A DNA stretch of 12,684 nucleotides, from contig DUHF01000285.1 in the NCBI GenBank assembly GCA_013331015.1, positions 1 through 12,684 on the forward strand, in the 5' to 3' direction. Source of the stretch: Methanoregula sp. (GTDB lineage: Archaea; Halobacteriota; Methanomicrobia; Methanomicrobiales; Methanospirillaceae). Numbering within the stretch: the stretch's first letter is position 1; every line of letters begins with the position of its first letter. The translations under genes and the position numbers were made by a program. Shown here piece after piece: positions 6,205 through 12,684 of the stretch. The notes under the pieces are model-generated. The model saw only the letters and a program-made list of their open reading frames with translations. It was not told where the DNA came from and did no database searches.

Positions 6205-7312
6205 TGGCGTTCACCCCGAACCAGAACTCGGTACCTACGCGACGTTTGCGCACAAAGTCTGCAACATCCTCGTACGTGACTTCCTGGCCTCCGAGACCGG
6301 CAATGACGCTGAAGACATCTTCCTTTGTCTGGGCTACAATCTCCGTTGCCAGGATTCCCCCGCGTCCAAACGAGTAGTCCCGGTCAATGACCACAACCTG
6401 CTTTCCTTTGAGGAGGGAAAGGTCAGGGAACGGGCGGAGCCAGCGCAGGCGCATGGAGCCGGCCCGGATCCCCTCCTTCCTCAGCAGGTCGATGGCAACT
6501 TCAGTCTCTTTACCGAGTGTCCCCAGGGAAACGATGATGATCTCGGCGTCCTCGCACCGGTAGTTCTCGGTGAAACCATATCTCCGGCCAAACCGTTTTG
6601 CGAATTCTTTTTCGGTCTCTTCAATGACCGTTACCGAATCCCGCATCGAGCGTTCGATATCCCACCGGAACTTAAAATGCTGGTCGGGACCGGTGAGCCC
6701 CCCATACCCTGCCGGGTTCGTTACATCAATTGCGTACGGGAGGCTGAGTGGCGGGATGAAATCGCCAGGTTCTATGGTATCGAGCGGCTGCATGATATGG
6801 GAGAGGAGGAACCCGTCGAGGTTCACCATCACCGGCAGGAGCACATCGTGGTGCTCAGCGATCCGGAATGCCATGATGATGGCATCGTACGCTTCCTGTA
6901 CCGTGCTCACGTATACCTGGAGCCAGCCGGTGTCGCGTTCCTGCATGGCATCGGTGTGCTCTGCCCAGATGTTCCAGCCGGGCCCGAGTGACCGGTTGAC
7001 ATTTGCCATGACAATGGGAAGCCTTGCACCCGCAGCCCAGTTGGTCATCTCGTGCATGTACAGGAGCCCGTGGGAGCTTGTTGCCGTGAACGTCCGGACG
7101 CCGGTGATACTTGCGCCGATGCAGGCTGCCATTGCCGAGTGCTCGCTCTCGACTGCGATATACCGGCTCTTCAGTTCGCCGCTGGTGACAAACTCTGCGA
7201 TCTGCTCCACGATCTCTGTCTGGGGTGTGATCGGGTATGCAGCGACAACTGCAGGAACAACCTGCTTCACTGCCTCGGCAACCGCCTTGTTGCCGGTCGC
7301 GATCTTCTTCAT
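6197..7312 (-). CDS. porA: Pyruvate:ferredoxin oxidoreductase, alpha subunit
   Basis: This 371-residue protein is the alpha subunit, which carries the pyrimidine-binding half of the thiamine pyrophosphate site and contacts the substrate. Seen in order: GNKAVAEAVKQ at the N-terminus, the AAYPITPQTEIVE motif (24-36) that binds the 2-oxoacid, VESEHSAMAACIGAS (54-68) with the Glu that contacts TPP, RTFTATSSHGLLYMHEM, and NVNRSLGPGWNIWAEHTDAM with RDTGWLQVY, which is the pattern of Por rather than Kor. The C-terminal transketolase-like domain (EIIIVSLGTLGKETEVAIDLLR, RLRWLRPFPD) is complete. Its ATG overlaps the porB stop (ATGA), and a GGAGG site lies about 9 nt before it. In an autotrophic methanogen the enzyme mostly works in the direction of pyruvate synthesis from acetyl-CoA and CO2; that is inferred from the family, not from the sequence. 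Confidence 0.95.
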   Translation of the reverse strand: MKKIATGNKAVAEAVKQVVPAVVAAYPITPQTEIVEQIAEFVTSGELKSRYIAVESEHSAMAACIGASITGVRTFTATSSHGLLYMHEMTNWAAGARLPIVMANVNRSLGPGWNIWAEHTDAMQERDTGWLQVYVSTVQEAYDAIIMAFRIAEHHDVLLPVMVNLDGFLLSHIMQPLDTIEPGDFIPPLSLPYAIDVTNPAGYGGLTGPDQHFKFRWDIERSMRDSVTVIEETEKEFAKRFGRRYGFTENYRCEDAEIIIVSLGTLGKETEVAIDLLRKEGIRAGSMRLRWLRPFPDLSLLKGKQVVVIDRDYSFGRGGILATEIVAQTKEDVFSVIAGLGGQEVTYEDVADFVRKRRVGTEFWFGVNANV

Positions 7313-8256
7313 GAGGACGCCTCCTCTGCTGCGAGTTTTGCAAAGTTTTTGGCGATCCGCTGTTTGAGGATCTCCACGTTCTTTGGATCAATGCCCTTGA
7401 ACCGGCCCTGCGGGGAAAGGTAGTCCTCGAGCGGGATTGGCTTTTTCATCGCGACTTTTGACTGTGCACCGATGGAGAGTTTCCCGTACTCGCGCTCGTA
7501 GAGCACCCATATGCCGGACTTTACCGCCAGCTTGCCCATCTCGACGGTCTTCTCGGTCGAGTACCGCCAGCCGGGCGGGCAGGGGGCAAGGACGTGGATG
7601 AAGCTTGGGCCCCGGAAGGATAGCGCCTTCTGCACTTTCTTAAACAGGTCCTGCGGGTAGGCTGCCGCCGCGGTTGCCATGTAGGGCGGGTCATGGGCGG
7701 CGATGATGCCGTCGATGTCTTTCTTGAAATCGGTCTTGCCCGTAGGAGTTGTGGTGGTCTTTGCCCCAAGCGGGGTAGCTCCCGACCGCTGCATGCCGGT
7801 GTTGCCATAGGCCTCGTTGTCATAGCAGATGTAGAGGAAATCGGTGCCCCGCTCGAATGCGCCGGACATGGCCTGGATGCCGATGTCAAGGGTACCGCCG
7901 TCTCCAGCATAGACAATCACGTTCGTTTTTTTGCCAGCACCACGGAATGCGTTGCTCATGCCCGAGGCACAGGCTGCCGCGGCACCAAAAGCGATGTTGT
8001 AGACCGGGACATTGAACGCGGTGTTCGGGTAGATGCCCTGGATGACGCTCGTACAGCACGCGGGGATGACAAGGACGGTATCAGGTCCTGCTGCCTTGAG
8101 GACGTACCGGAGGGCGAGCGAGTCGCTGCACCCGGCGCATGCCGAGGAACATTTCAGCACGTATTCTTCTTTGGGGATTTCGGCGATGGTATCCAACTCC
8201 TGCAGTGGTTGTGAACGGATCGGTGAGCGCGCTTTTGCGACCCGGCGATCTATCAT
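7309..8256 (-). CDS. porB: Pyruvate:ferredoxin oxidoreductase, beta subunit
   Basis: This 315-residue subunit binds thiamine pyrophosphate and the proximal 4Fe-4S cluster. Seen: the cluster cysteines C40 and C43 in CSSACAGCSDSLALRY, a third around C68 (IPACCTSVIQG) and a fourth at C225 (APCPPGW). The TPP/Mg motif is AGDGGTLDIG (117-126) running to YDNEAYGNTG (145-154), and a conserved TPLGAKTTTTPTGK loop follows. It is the first gene of the operon, so the transcript order is beta-alpha-gamma-delta, whereas many methanogens have gamma-delta-alpha-beta. The ATG at 8256 is preceded at 5 nt by GGGATGAT; about 15 residues at the N-terminus are not typical of the family and a later start cannot be excluded. 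The last residues overlap the porA start. Confidence 0.94.
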   Translation of the reverse strand: MIDRRVAKARSPIRSQPLQELDTIAEIPKEEYVLKCSSACAGCSDSLALRYVLKAAGPDTVLVIPACCTSVIQGIYPNTAFNVPVYNIAFGAAAACASGMSNAFRGAGKKTNVIVYAGDGGTLDIGIQAMSGAFERGTDFLYICYDNEAYGNTGMQRSGATPLGAKTTTTPTGKTDFKKDIDGIIAAHDPPYMATAAAAYPQDLFKKVQKALSFRGPSFIHVLAPCPPGWRYSTEKTVEMGKLAVKSGIWVLYEREYGKLSIGAQSKVAMKKPIPLEDYLSPQGRFKGIDPKNVEILKQRIAKNFAKLAAEEASS

Positions 8257-8260
8257 TATT

Positions 8261-8294
8261 TATCATCCCTGTTAGTGAAAAAAGTATCATAATT
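8261..8294 (-). promoter_or_regulatory. Probable promoter and ribosome site of the por operon
   Basis: The minus strand has AATTATGATA (8285-8294) about 34 bp before the ATG, a fair TATA box, then GGGATGATA (8261-8269) just before the porB start, a plausible ribosome site. The implied leader is short (about 5-12 nt). Confidence 0.5.
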
Positions 8295-8346
8295 GAGCTG
8301 AGGGATGACGGTTCATGATTCACCCCGCCCCGCCGTCCCCCGCGAG

Positions 8347-8387
8347 GAACCCTGAAGCGGGAAACCCTCCCGGGTAATTCCCGGTTC
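8347..8387. repeat. Nested inverted repeat (14 bp paired)
   Basis: GAACC (8347-8351) pairs with GGTTC (8383-8387), GGGAA (8359-8363) with TTCCC (8378-8382), and ACCC (8364-8367) with GGGT (8372-8375), around a TCCC loop. Every pair is Watson-Crick; there is a 7-nt bulge on one side and a 2-nt bulge on the other. It lies just upstream of the por TATA box and has no T tract after it on either strand, so it is not a terminator. Confidence 0.5.
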
Positions 8388-8500
8388 AACGATTCTCATG
8401 ATCGGAAAATGAATCAATCCGGATCACATTGGGCAAACCATGTTACTGAAAACTCCGGCTCTGGTCCGCACGAAAAAATTCGCAATCGATCTCCGGCAAT

Positions 8501-8555
8501 TTTTTTTAATCACCCCCTCACCCCCCGCTCATTCTTTTTCAATCGACCCCTGACC
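8501..8555 (+). repeat. Imperfect 33-bp tandem repeat
   Basis: A T tract followed by AATCACCCCCTCACC (from 8508) recurs 33 bp later as a T tract followed by AATCGACCCCTGACC (from 8541), with 12 of 15 bases identical. The two copies are C-rich and have no known role. Confidence 0.35.
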
Positions 8556-8593
8556 AAAACCGAGCACCGCCTCACGCCGGAGAACCAGAAATT

Positions 8594-8638
8594 TTGTAGC
8601 ATGTACATGCCGATTGTAGGATAATTATCCGATTGTAG
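8594..8638. repeat. Three CTACAA boxes with a palindrome in each spacer
   Basis: On the + strand TTGTAG occurs at 8594-8599, 8614-8619 and 8633-8638, spaced 20 and 19 bp (about two helix turns). The last two are part of a 10-bp direct repeat CCGATTGTAG (8610-8619 and 8629-8638). The spacers hold two different perfect 12-bp palindromes: GCATGTACATGC (8599-8610) and GGATAATTATCC (8619-8630). Periodic half-sites on one face of the helix look like an operator array for an oligomeric DNA-binding protein. Confidence 0.6.
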
Positions 8639-8695
8639 CCGCATCAACTAACACCCGGTGATCGCGATTGAAAATTTTCCGGCAGGGTCTGGCAG

Positions 8696-8753
8696 AAAAA
8701 AATCCAAAAAAAAGAAAGATCCGGCAGAAAATGGTGAAGCAAAAATGAAAAAA
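8696..8753 (-). terminator. Multiple T-tract terminator of the CARF gene
   Basis: On the minus strand, after the stop at 8772, come a small GATC-CGG-GATC hairpin and T tracts of 6, 5, 8 and 7 (8748-8753, 8741-8745, 8706-8713, 8696-8702). Repeated T tracts are typical of archaeal 3' ends. Confidence 0.65.
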
Positions 8754-8771
8754 GCGATCCCGGATCCTGCC

Positions 8772-9641
8772 TCAAAAACTCTCAAGCATGCTCCTGACCA
8801 GCGAGCTGGTGGAGGGATCGGAAAAGAACCGAAAGGCAGTCTCCCCGGCGTCGGTAATCCGGTAGGATTTCTCTTTTTGGCTGTCCCTGACATAGTCCTC
8901 TTCGACGAGCCCGGCATCGCGGAGGGTGCGCATAAACCCGGAGAAGGTGGCTTGGGACAGTTCTGCGCCCGGCGTCCTTCCCTTACCGGGGCGCACAACC
9001 GGCCCGGGCGGATCGCCCGGGTCCGTTTTCTTTGTCCGGGACGGTATATAGTACGAAAACACCTGCCGGTAAAGGTACTGCCGGCTCACCCACAAAGGGG
9101 GGACGGTTCCCGATGTCTCTTTCTTTTTTGCATCCCTCCGCATCAGGAGAATCGCGAGGATCGTCTGGTGATTGGGATTGGAAAGCAGGGAACTGACCGT
9201 GCGGTCCGGCTGCGGTACCCGGCGTGCGGTCTTCTCATCAAAGGATGCAGAGACTTCCCCGCCAACCCAGAGCGCAAACGCAAAGAGCGCCAGGCAGAGT
9301 TCTTTTGACCCGCCGGAGAGATCGAACGTGAACTGTGCTTTCGGGTGCTGCTGCCGGATTCTCGCAAGCGCTGATCGGACAGAACGATACGCTGGCGGAA
9401 CGACCCGCTCCCGAATGAAAGGTATCGAGAGCGAGGCTGAGATCTCCTGCGCTGCCGCGACCGCATTCCGGACCGCGAGCCGGTGCCTCTCCGTCACCGG
9501 GTCCGTTGACCCTTCATAAACAATGCTGTCGGTAAATACGATGGTCCGGGAGATGGCCGGATATTCGCGGAACATTGCAGGATAGGCGATGTGTGTCTTC
9601 TCGCCGGCGCTGATGATATGGACGTGTTCTGCCCGATCCAT
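8772..9641 (-). CDS. Orphan CARF-like domain plus winged-helix protein (Csa3-like)
   Basis: The protein has 289 residues and two parts. Residues about 5-160 look like a Rossmann-type CARF domain, the sensor of cyclic oligoadenylates in CRISPR systems: a first strand HVHIISAGEK, a second strand TIVFTD, and the hallmark loop FDLSGGSKE (106-114) leading into the helix LCLALFAFAL, equivalent to the D/N-x-T/S-GG-x-K motif. After a Pro/Gly/Lys-rich linker (about 200-225), residues 226-275 form a winged helix: ELSQATFSGFMRTLRDAGLVEE, then the wing DSQKEKSYRITDAGETAF. This layout matches archaeal Csa3-type regulators. No nuclease domain is seen, so a DNA-binding regulator is the likely role. No cas gene or CRISPR array is in the window. 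TATA-like spacing suggests a leaderless start at ATG 9641. The CARF call rests on motif and layout, so it is moderate; the winged helix is firmer. Confidence 0.7.
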   Translation of the reverse strand: MDRAEHVHIISAGEKTHIAYPAMFREYPAISRTIVFTDSIVYEGSTDPVTERHRLAVRNAVAAAQEISASLSIPFIRERVVPPAYRSVRSALARIRQQHPKAQFTFDLSGGSKELCLALFAFALWVGGEVSASFDEKTARRVPQPDRTVSSLLSNPNHQTILAILLMRRDAKKKETSGTVPPLWVSRQYLYRQVFSYYIPSRTKKTDPGDPPGPVVRPGKGRTPGAELSQATFSGFMRTLRDAGLVEEDYVRDSQKEKSYRITDAGETAFRFFSDPSTSSLVRSMLESF

Positions 9642-9663
9642 GGATCAGTGTCCGGTATGGCGG

Positions 9664-9671
9664 GTTAAATG
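9664..9671 (-). promoter_or_regulatory. Weak TATA-like element of the CARF gene
   Basis: The minus strand reads CATTTAAC about 26 bp before ATG 9641, the spacing of a leaderless archaeal transcript. No clear ribosome site lies between it and the ATG. Confidence 0.35.
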
Positions 9672-9899
9672 GTTGTTTGTCGGAATGCCGGCAGTTACCG
9701 GTGCCACCTCGCCATTGCGGCATATTTCCTCCCTGCGGAAGAAAGAACGCTGGTCAGAGTACTGTCTGATTGAAGCAGAAAAATTTTTTTTTGCTCTTTT
9801 TCCCTCAGGAAAACACCGGCTTCCCGGAGTCATTGGAAAATACCTGTTGTTGTTCCAAAGACCGCCACCATCTCACTGCACCGGAACTCCAGTCCTGGC

Positions 9900-9905
9900 A
9901 AAAAA
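9900..9905 (-). terminator. T6 tract after the kinase gene
   Basis: A T6 tract on the minus strand lies 5 nt after the kinase stop codon. It is short and has no hairpin, so it may be only a partial terminator. Confidence 0.4.
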
Positions 9906-9910
9906 GGGAG

Positions 9911-12684
9911 TCATTCCTTCTTACCAAACCGGTAAATCCCCCGGGGGATGCCGATCTCGAACCGTACTCCCTTCCCAAAAATCCCGTTCTCCGTAATCGT
10001 CATCTCGGAGACTTCCAGCAGATCGTGGATGAAGAAGAGGGAGAATCCCGAGGGGGTTCCGACATTGCGCAGGAAGAGTTCTTTTTTCTGTTCGTCCGGA
10101 ATTCCAACCCCATCATCTTCGTAAACCAGGGTGAGGCCATCAGCGCTCTCGGAGCAGCTGATCTGTATGCAGGTTGCCCTCTCCCCATGGGTCTTCGTAT
10201 TGTCGATGAGGTGGCTGAAGACTTTGGAGATAACGGGATCGCAGAAGATCTCAAGATCGCCGACATCGATTACTACCCGGATACTACCCGTCTCGGCAAG
10301 CGAGAGGATCATCCGGAGCATACGGTTAAGGTTGATCCATTCCTGCGGGTGAATGCCCATCTCCTGGTATTCCTTGGTGTACTGGAGCTGCTGGTGGATG
10401 ACCTTGAGCACCTCCTCCTCGCTCCGGATGAATCTCTTCATCGTCTCATCGGTAACAAGATCCTTGCTCAGTTCCACGTAACCCCTCAGGCCGGTCACTT
10501 TGTTCTGGATGTCGTGCCATGCCACGATATTCATCAGCTGGAGTTTCTGGTTGGCGATACGCAGTGCCCGGTCCTCGCGTTTTCTTCTTGATATATCGCG
10601 GGAGACTGCGATCACGTAGGTCTTCTGGTTGAGTTTGGCAAACTGGGCGCTCACTTCAACCGGCAGTTTGATGCCATCCTTTCTGAGGACATCCGTCTCG
10701 AACCGTACCTGGCCCCGGGTGAGAAGTTCCATCATAATCGCCCGGGACTTCTGGGGATTTTCCGGGGAATGTACTTCAAGGAATGTTTTCTTAAGCAGCC
10801 CCTCTTTTTCCTGGCCGGTCTGCAGGAGAGCCATCTCGTTTGCATCCACAATCCTGCCGGGCATACCCGCAGGGGTGATCTCAAAGAGGTAAATGGCATC
10901 ATTGGAATTCCTGAAGATCAGGTGGAACTTCTCCTCGCTCTCAAACAGTTTCTCCTCGGCCTGCTTGCGGTCGGTGATGTCAATGAAACTCTCAAGGAGG
11001 TAGTGCTTTCCCGAGAGTTGCGCAGGGATGACCGTTTTTAAGATTGAACGGGGCCCGTTTACTGTCATGAGGGTCCGCTCGGCATTGTCAATGGACTGGC
11101 CGAGGTCCGTTACCGGACAGTTCCCTGCTTCAGTCGGGCAGATGTACTGGTGGCAGACCGAACCGATGATCTTCTCCCGTGGTTCTCCGATCATCCTCCC
11201 GGCCGCCGGGTTGATGTCGACAATCATATGGGTTTCCGGATTGATGATAACCAGGCCCGTCTGGATTGTATTGAAGATGGTTTTGAGGTAATTCTCACTG
11301 TTCCGGAGCGCCTCCTCTGTCTGTTTGCGTTCCGAGATATCGCGGGCGATCCCGAGGATGTCGAATGGACGCCCCTCCCGCATACGGACCCGGCTGTTCA
11401 CCTCGATCGGTTTATACTCGCCATCGTGTCCCCGAATCTGCACTTCATAGAGAGCCTCGGTCCTGGTCTGTTCTCTCTTCTTTTTGATCTCTGCTGTCAC
11501 CGTCTCAACAGATTCGGCCGAGAGGTAATCGCTGATATTCTTCCCGACAAGCTCGTCCGGGGAATATCCCAGGAGCCGGTGCACTACCGGGCTGATGGAG
11601 GTTAAGACTCCGGCGAAGTCACTCGTGTAGATGACATCGGTCGAGTGCTCGACCAGCTCGCGGAACTTCTCCTCGCTTTCCGCAAGAGCTTCTAAAACCC
11701 GCCTCCGCTCGGTGATGTCCCGTGTCACCCCTATGACACCCTGGGGTTCTCCCCCGTTTATCCGGATCAGGCTGATGACCACTTCAGCCCAGAATGTTGA
11801 TCCATCTTTCCTGACATATTCAAGCTCCAGTACCTGCGGTGAGAGGAATTCGGGAAGTCCGCGTTCAAGAGCGGTGATATTGTCAGTTCTTGTCTGGACC
11901 AGTTTCTGGAATGATTCCGGTGTCAGGCTCTGGTCGGGACGGAGGTTCAGGCACTCTTCCGGAGTATATCCTGTCAGGGAAGTAACGGAAGGGCTGATAT
12001 AGGTCAGCTGCATTTCCCTGTCGGCAGTCCAGATGACATCGCTGACGTTGTCGGCAAGCAGGTGGTAGTGATGCTCGCTTTCCCTGAGCGCCTTTTCCGC
12101 CCGCTTTCGCTCCGTGATGTCAGTTGCAACGGCAATGAGCACATCTTTTCCGAAATAGAACCCTTTGTAGAGCCGGACCTCATTTGGGAAGACTTCCCCA
12201 CTGCTCCGTTTCCCCCAGAACTCAAAGGATTGCGGCTCGCCATCGAAAGCCAGCTCCATACGGCGGGTAAGTTCTTTTAAGTCATTACAGCCTCTCGCTG
12301 ATAGGACGACAGGAGTTTTGCCGATGAAAAATTCCTTCGGGTAGCCATACATTGCCACGACTCCGTCATTGACCTGGAGGATCTTCCCCTCAGGATCCTG
12401 GATAAAGATTGCCTCCCGGACCGAGTTGAAGAGCCCGTGGTAACTCTTCTCACTCTCGAAAAGGGCATCGTCTGTCTTCTTGCGTTCCGTGATGTTCGTG
12501 GCAAAGTTCAGGGTGGCCGGTTTCCCGTCCCATGGGACGATCACGGCATTTATCTCAATCCAGTGCATTGTCCCTGCGGAATCGAATATCCGGAGTTCCG
12601 CAAGCGGATCGACAGCCTCTCCCCTGAGCCGGCGCATGTGACGATCGAAGGCTGCCGCTTTGTCATCGGGATGGACCAGTTCAA
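9911..12684 (-). CDS. Multi-PAS sensor histidine kinase (5' partial)
   Basis: The frame is open to the window edge: 15 codons (ELVHPDDKAAAFDRH) that continue a PAS domain lie before the first visible Met at 12637, so that Met is not the start. Numbered from that Met, there are six PAS domains: a partial one (to 53), then about 61-177, 185-311, 319-437, 446-557 and 565-685. Each ends in the DITERK-type linker. The kinase core follows: a dimerisation helix with phospho-acceptor His708 in AWHDIQNKVTGLRGYVEL, and an ATPase domain (about 800-900) with N box HLIDNTKTHGE, G1 box EDDGVGIP and a loose G2 box (GTPSGFSLFFIHDLLE). PAS 446-557 carries C495, C500 and C507, a pattern seen in a distinct PAS subgroup. 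No membrane segment or receiver domain is visible, so the visible part is soluble; signal and partner are unknown. Confidence 0.92.
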   Translation of the reverse strand, partial: ELVHPDDKAAAFDRHMRRLRGEAVDPLAELRIFDSAGTMHWIEINAVIVPWDGKPATLNFATNITERKKTDDALFESEKSYHGLFNSVREAIFIQDPEGKILQVNDGVVAMYGYPKEFFIGKTPVVLSARGCNDLKELTRRMELAFDGEPQSFEFWGKRSSGEVFPNEVRLYKGFYFGKDVLIAVATDITERKRAEKALRESEHHYHLLADNVSDVIWTADREMQLTYISPSVTSLTGYTPEECLNLRPDQSLTPESFQKLVQTRTDNITALERGLPEFLSPQVLELEYVRKDGSTFWAEVVISLIRINGGEPQGVIGVTRDITERRRVLEALAESEEKFRELVEHSTDVIYTSDFAGVLTSISPVVHRLLGYSPDELVGKNISDYLSAESVETVTAEIKKKREQTRTEALYEVQIRGHDGEYKPIEVNSRVRMREGRPFDILGIARDISERKQTEEALRNSENYLKTIFNTIQTGLVIINPETHMIVDINPAAGRMIGEPREKIIGSVCHQYICPTEAGNCPVTDLGQSIDNAERTLMTVNGPRSILKTVIPAQLSGKHYLLESFIDITDRKQAEEKLFESEEKFHLIFRNSNDAIYLFEITPAGMPGRIVDANEMALLQTGQEKEGLLKKTFLEVHSPENPQKSRAIMMELLTRGQVRFETDVLRKDGIKLPVEVSAQFAKLNQKTYVIAVSRDISRRKREDRALRIANQKLQLMNIVAWHDIQNKVTGLRGYVELSKDLVTDETMKRFIRSEEEVLKVIHQQLQYTKEYQEMGIHPQEWINLNRMLRMILSLAETGSIRVVIDVGDLEIFCDPVISKVFSHLIDNTKTHGERATCIQISCSESADGLTLVYEDDGVGIPDEQKKELFLRNVGTPSGFSLFFIHDLLEVSEMTITENGIFGKGVRFEIGIPRGIYRFGKKE

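Larger units (their letters stand above)
8257..8771. other. 515-bp gene-free region upstream of porB
   Basis: No convincing gene is seen; a 71-codon + strand frame at 8409-8624 has no promoter, ribosome site or recognisable protein pattern. From left to right the region holds the por promoter, a nested stem (8347-8387), an inverted AAAAAATT/AATTTTTT pair (8473-8506), an imperfect 33-bp tandem repeat (8501-8555), a CTACAA/palindrome array (8594-8638), and A-rich stretches that are T tracts on the minus strand (8696-8753) ending the gene to the right. It is far longer than a promoter needs and rich in symmetry, so it may be an extended regulatory region or hold a small RNA. Confidence 0.5.
9642..9910. 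other. Gene-free spacer between the kinase and CARF genes
   Basis: This 269-bp stretch holds the likely CARF promoter at its left and the kinase 3' end at its right. In the middle, on the + strand, TCAGA/TCTGA with a 6-nt loop (about 9754-9769) is followed by a T9 run near 9784-9792 and a further T5, which looks like a terminator for rightward transcription although no rightward gene ends here. I see no coding signal. Confidence 0.35.

Noticed and set aside
6570..7367. 265-codon open frame opposite porA
   Set aside because: Antisense shadow of a well-conserved gene, with a low-complexity Ser/Arg/Thr-rich translation and no start signals.
8409..8624. 71-codon + strand frame upstream of porB
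   Set aside because: No promoter or ribosome site, low-complexity sequence, and it runs through the C-rich tandem repeat and the palindrome array.
8594..8638. CRISPR array
   Set aside because: The repeated unit is only 6-10 bp with 19-20 bp periodicity and palindromic spacers; CRISPR repeats are about 24-37 bp with longer, non-palindromic spacers.

Overview
The window reads as a piece of a methanogenic archaeal chromosome, most likely of the order Methanomicrobiales (Methanoregula-like). The evidence is archaeal throughout: a group II chaperonin (thermosome), an archaeal HTH regulator of the COG1395 type, a four-subunit pyruvate:ferredoxin oxidoreductase with separate genes, a type I-alpha glutamine synthetase, a multi-PAS sensor kinase with the HDIxN dimerisation motif common in methanogens, GGTGA-type ribosome binding sites, TATA boxes and T-tract terminators. 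The genus is an inference from protein style; no rRNA or tRNA gene is present.

Layout. Positions 1-561 (+) hold the 3' end of a HTH regulator gene cut by the window edge. The thermosome gene follows (625-2289, +) with its own TATA box and a T-rich terminator. A 341-bp gap with several small hairpins leads to a leftward gene for a lipoprotein with a cupredoxin-like fold that has lost most copper ligands (2631-3194). A rightward gene (3447-3812) encodes a small protein made of two matching zinc ribbons. It converges on a leftward glutamine synthetase gene (3972-5300).

From 5420 to 8256 (-) is a tight operon, porB-porA-porC-porD in transcript order (beta, alpha, gamma, delta), with overlapping stop and start codons and a good hairpin-plus-T8 terminator. 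It interconverts pyruvate and acetyl-CoA + CO2 with ferredoxin; in an autotrophic methanogen it mainly makes pyruvate for biosynthesis. Glutamine synthetase lies just downstream with its own likely promoter, so carbon and nitrogen entry genes are neighbours.

Upstream of porB is a 515-bp gene-free stretch with a nested stem and, near 8594-8638, three CTACAA boxes (- strand) spaced 19-20 bp with a perfect 12-bp palindrome in each spacer. Next comes a leftward orphan CARF-like plus winged-helix protein (8772-9641), resembling CRISPR-associated Csa3-type regulators but with no cas gene or CRISPR array in view. The window ends in a long leftward PAS-rich histidine kinase (9911 to the right edge, 5' end missing).

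The best leads are the orphan CARF regulator and the palindrome/CTACAA array beside it, the copper-ligand-less cupredoxin lipoprotein, the duplicated zinc-ribbon protein, and a cysteine-bearing PAS domain in the kinase. I did not find an obvious multi-gene defence or novel metabolic system.
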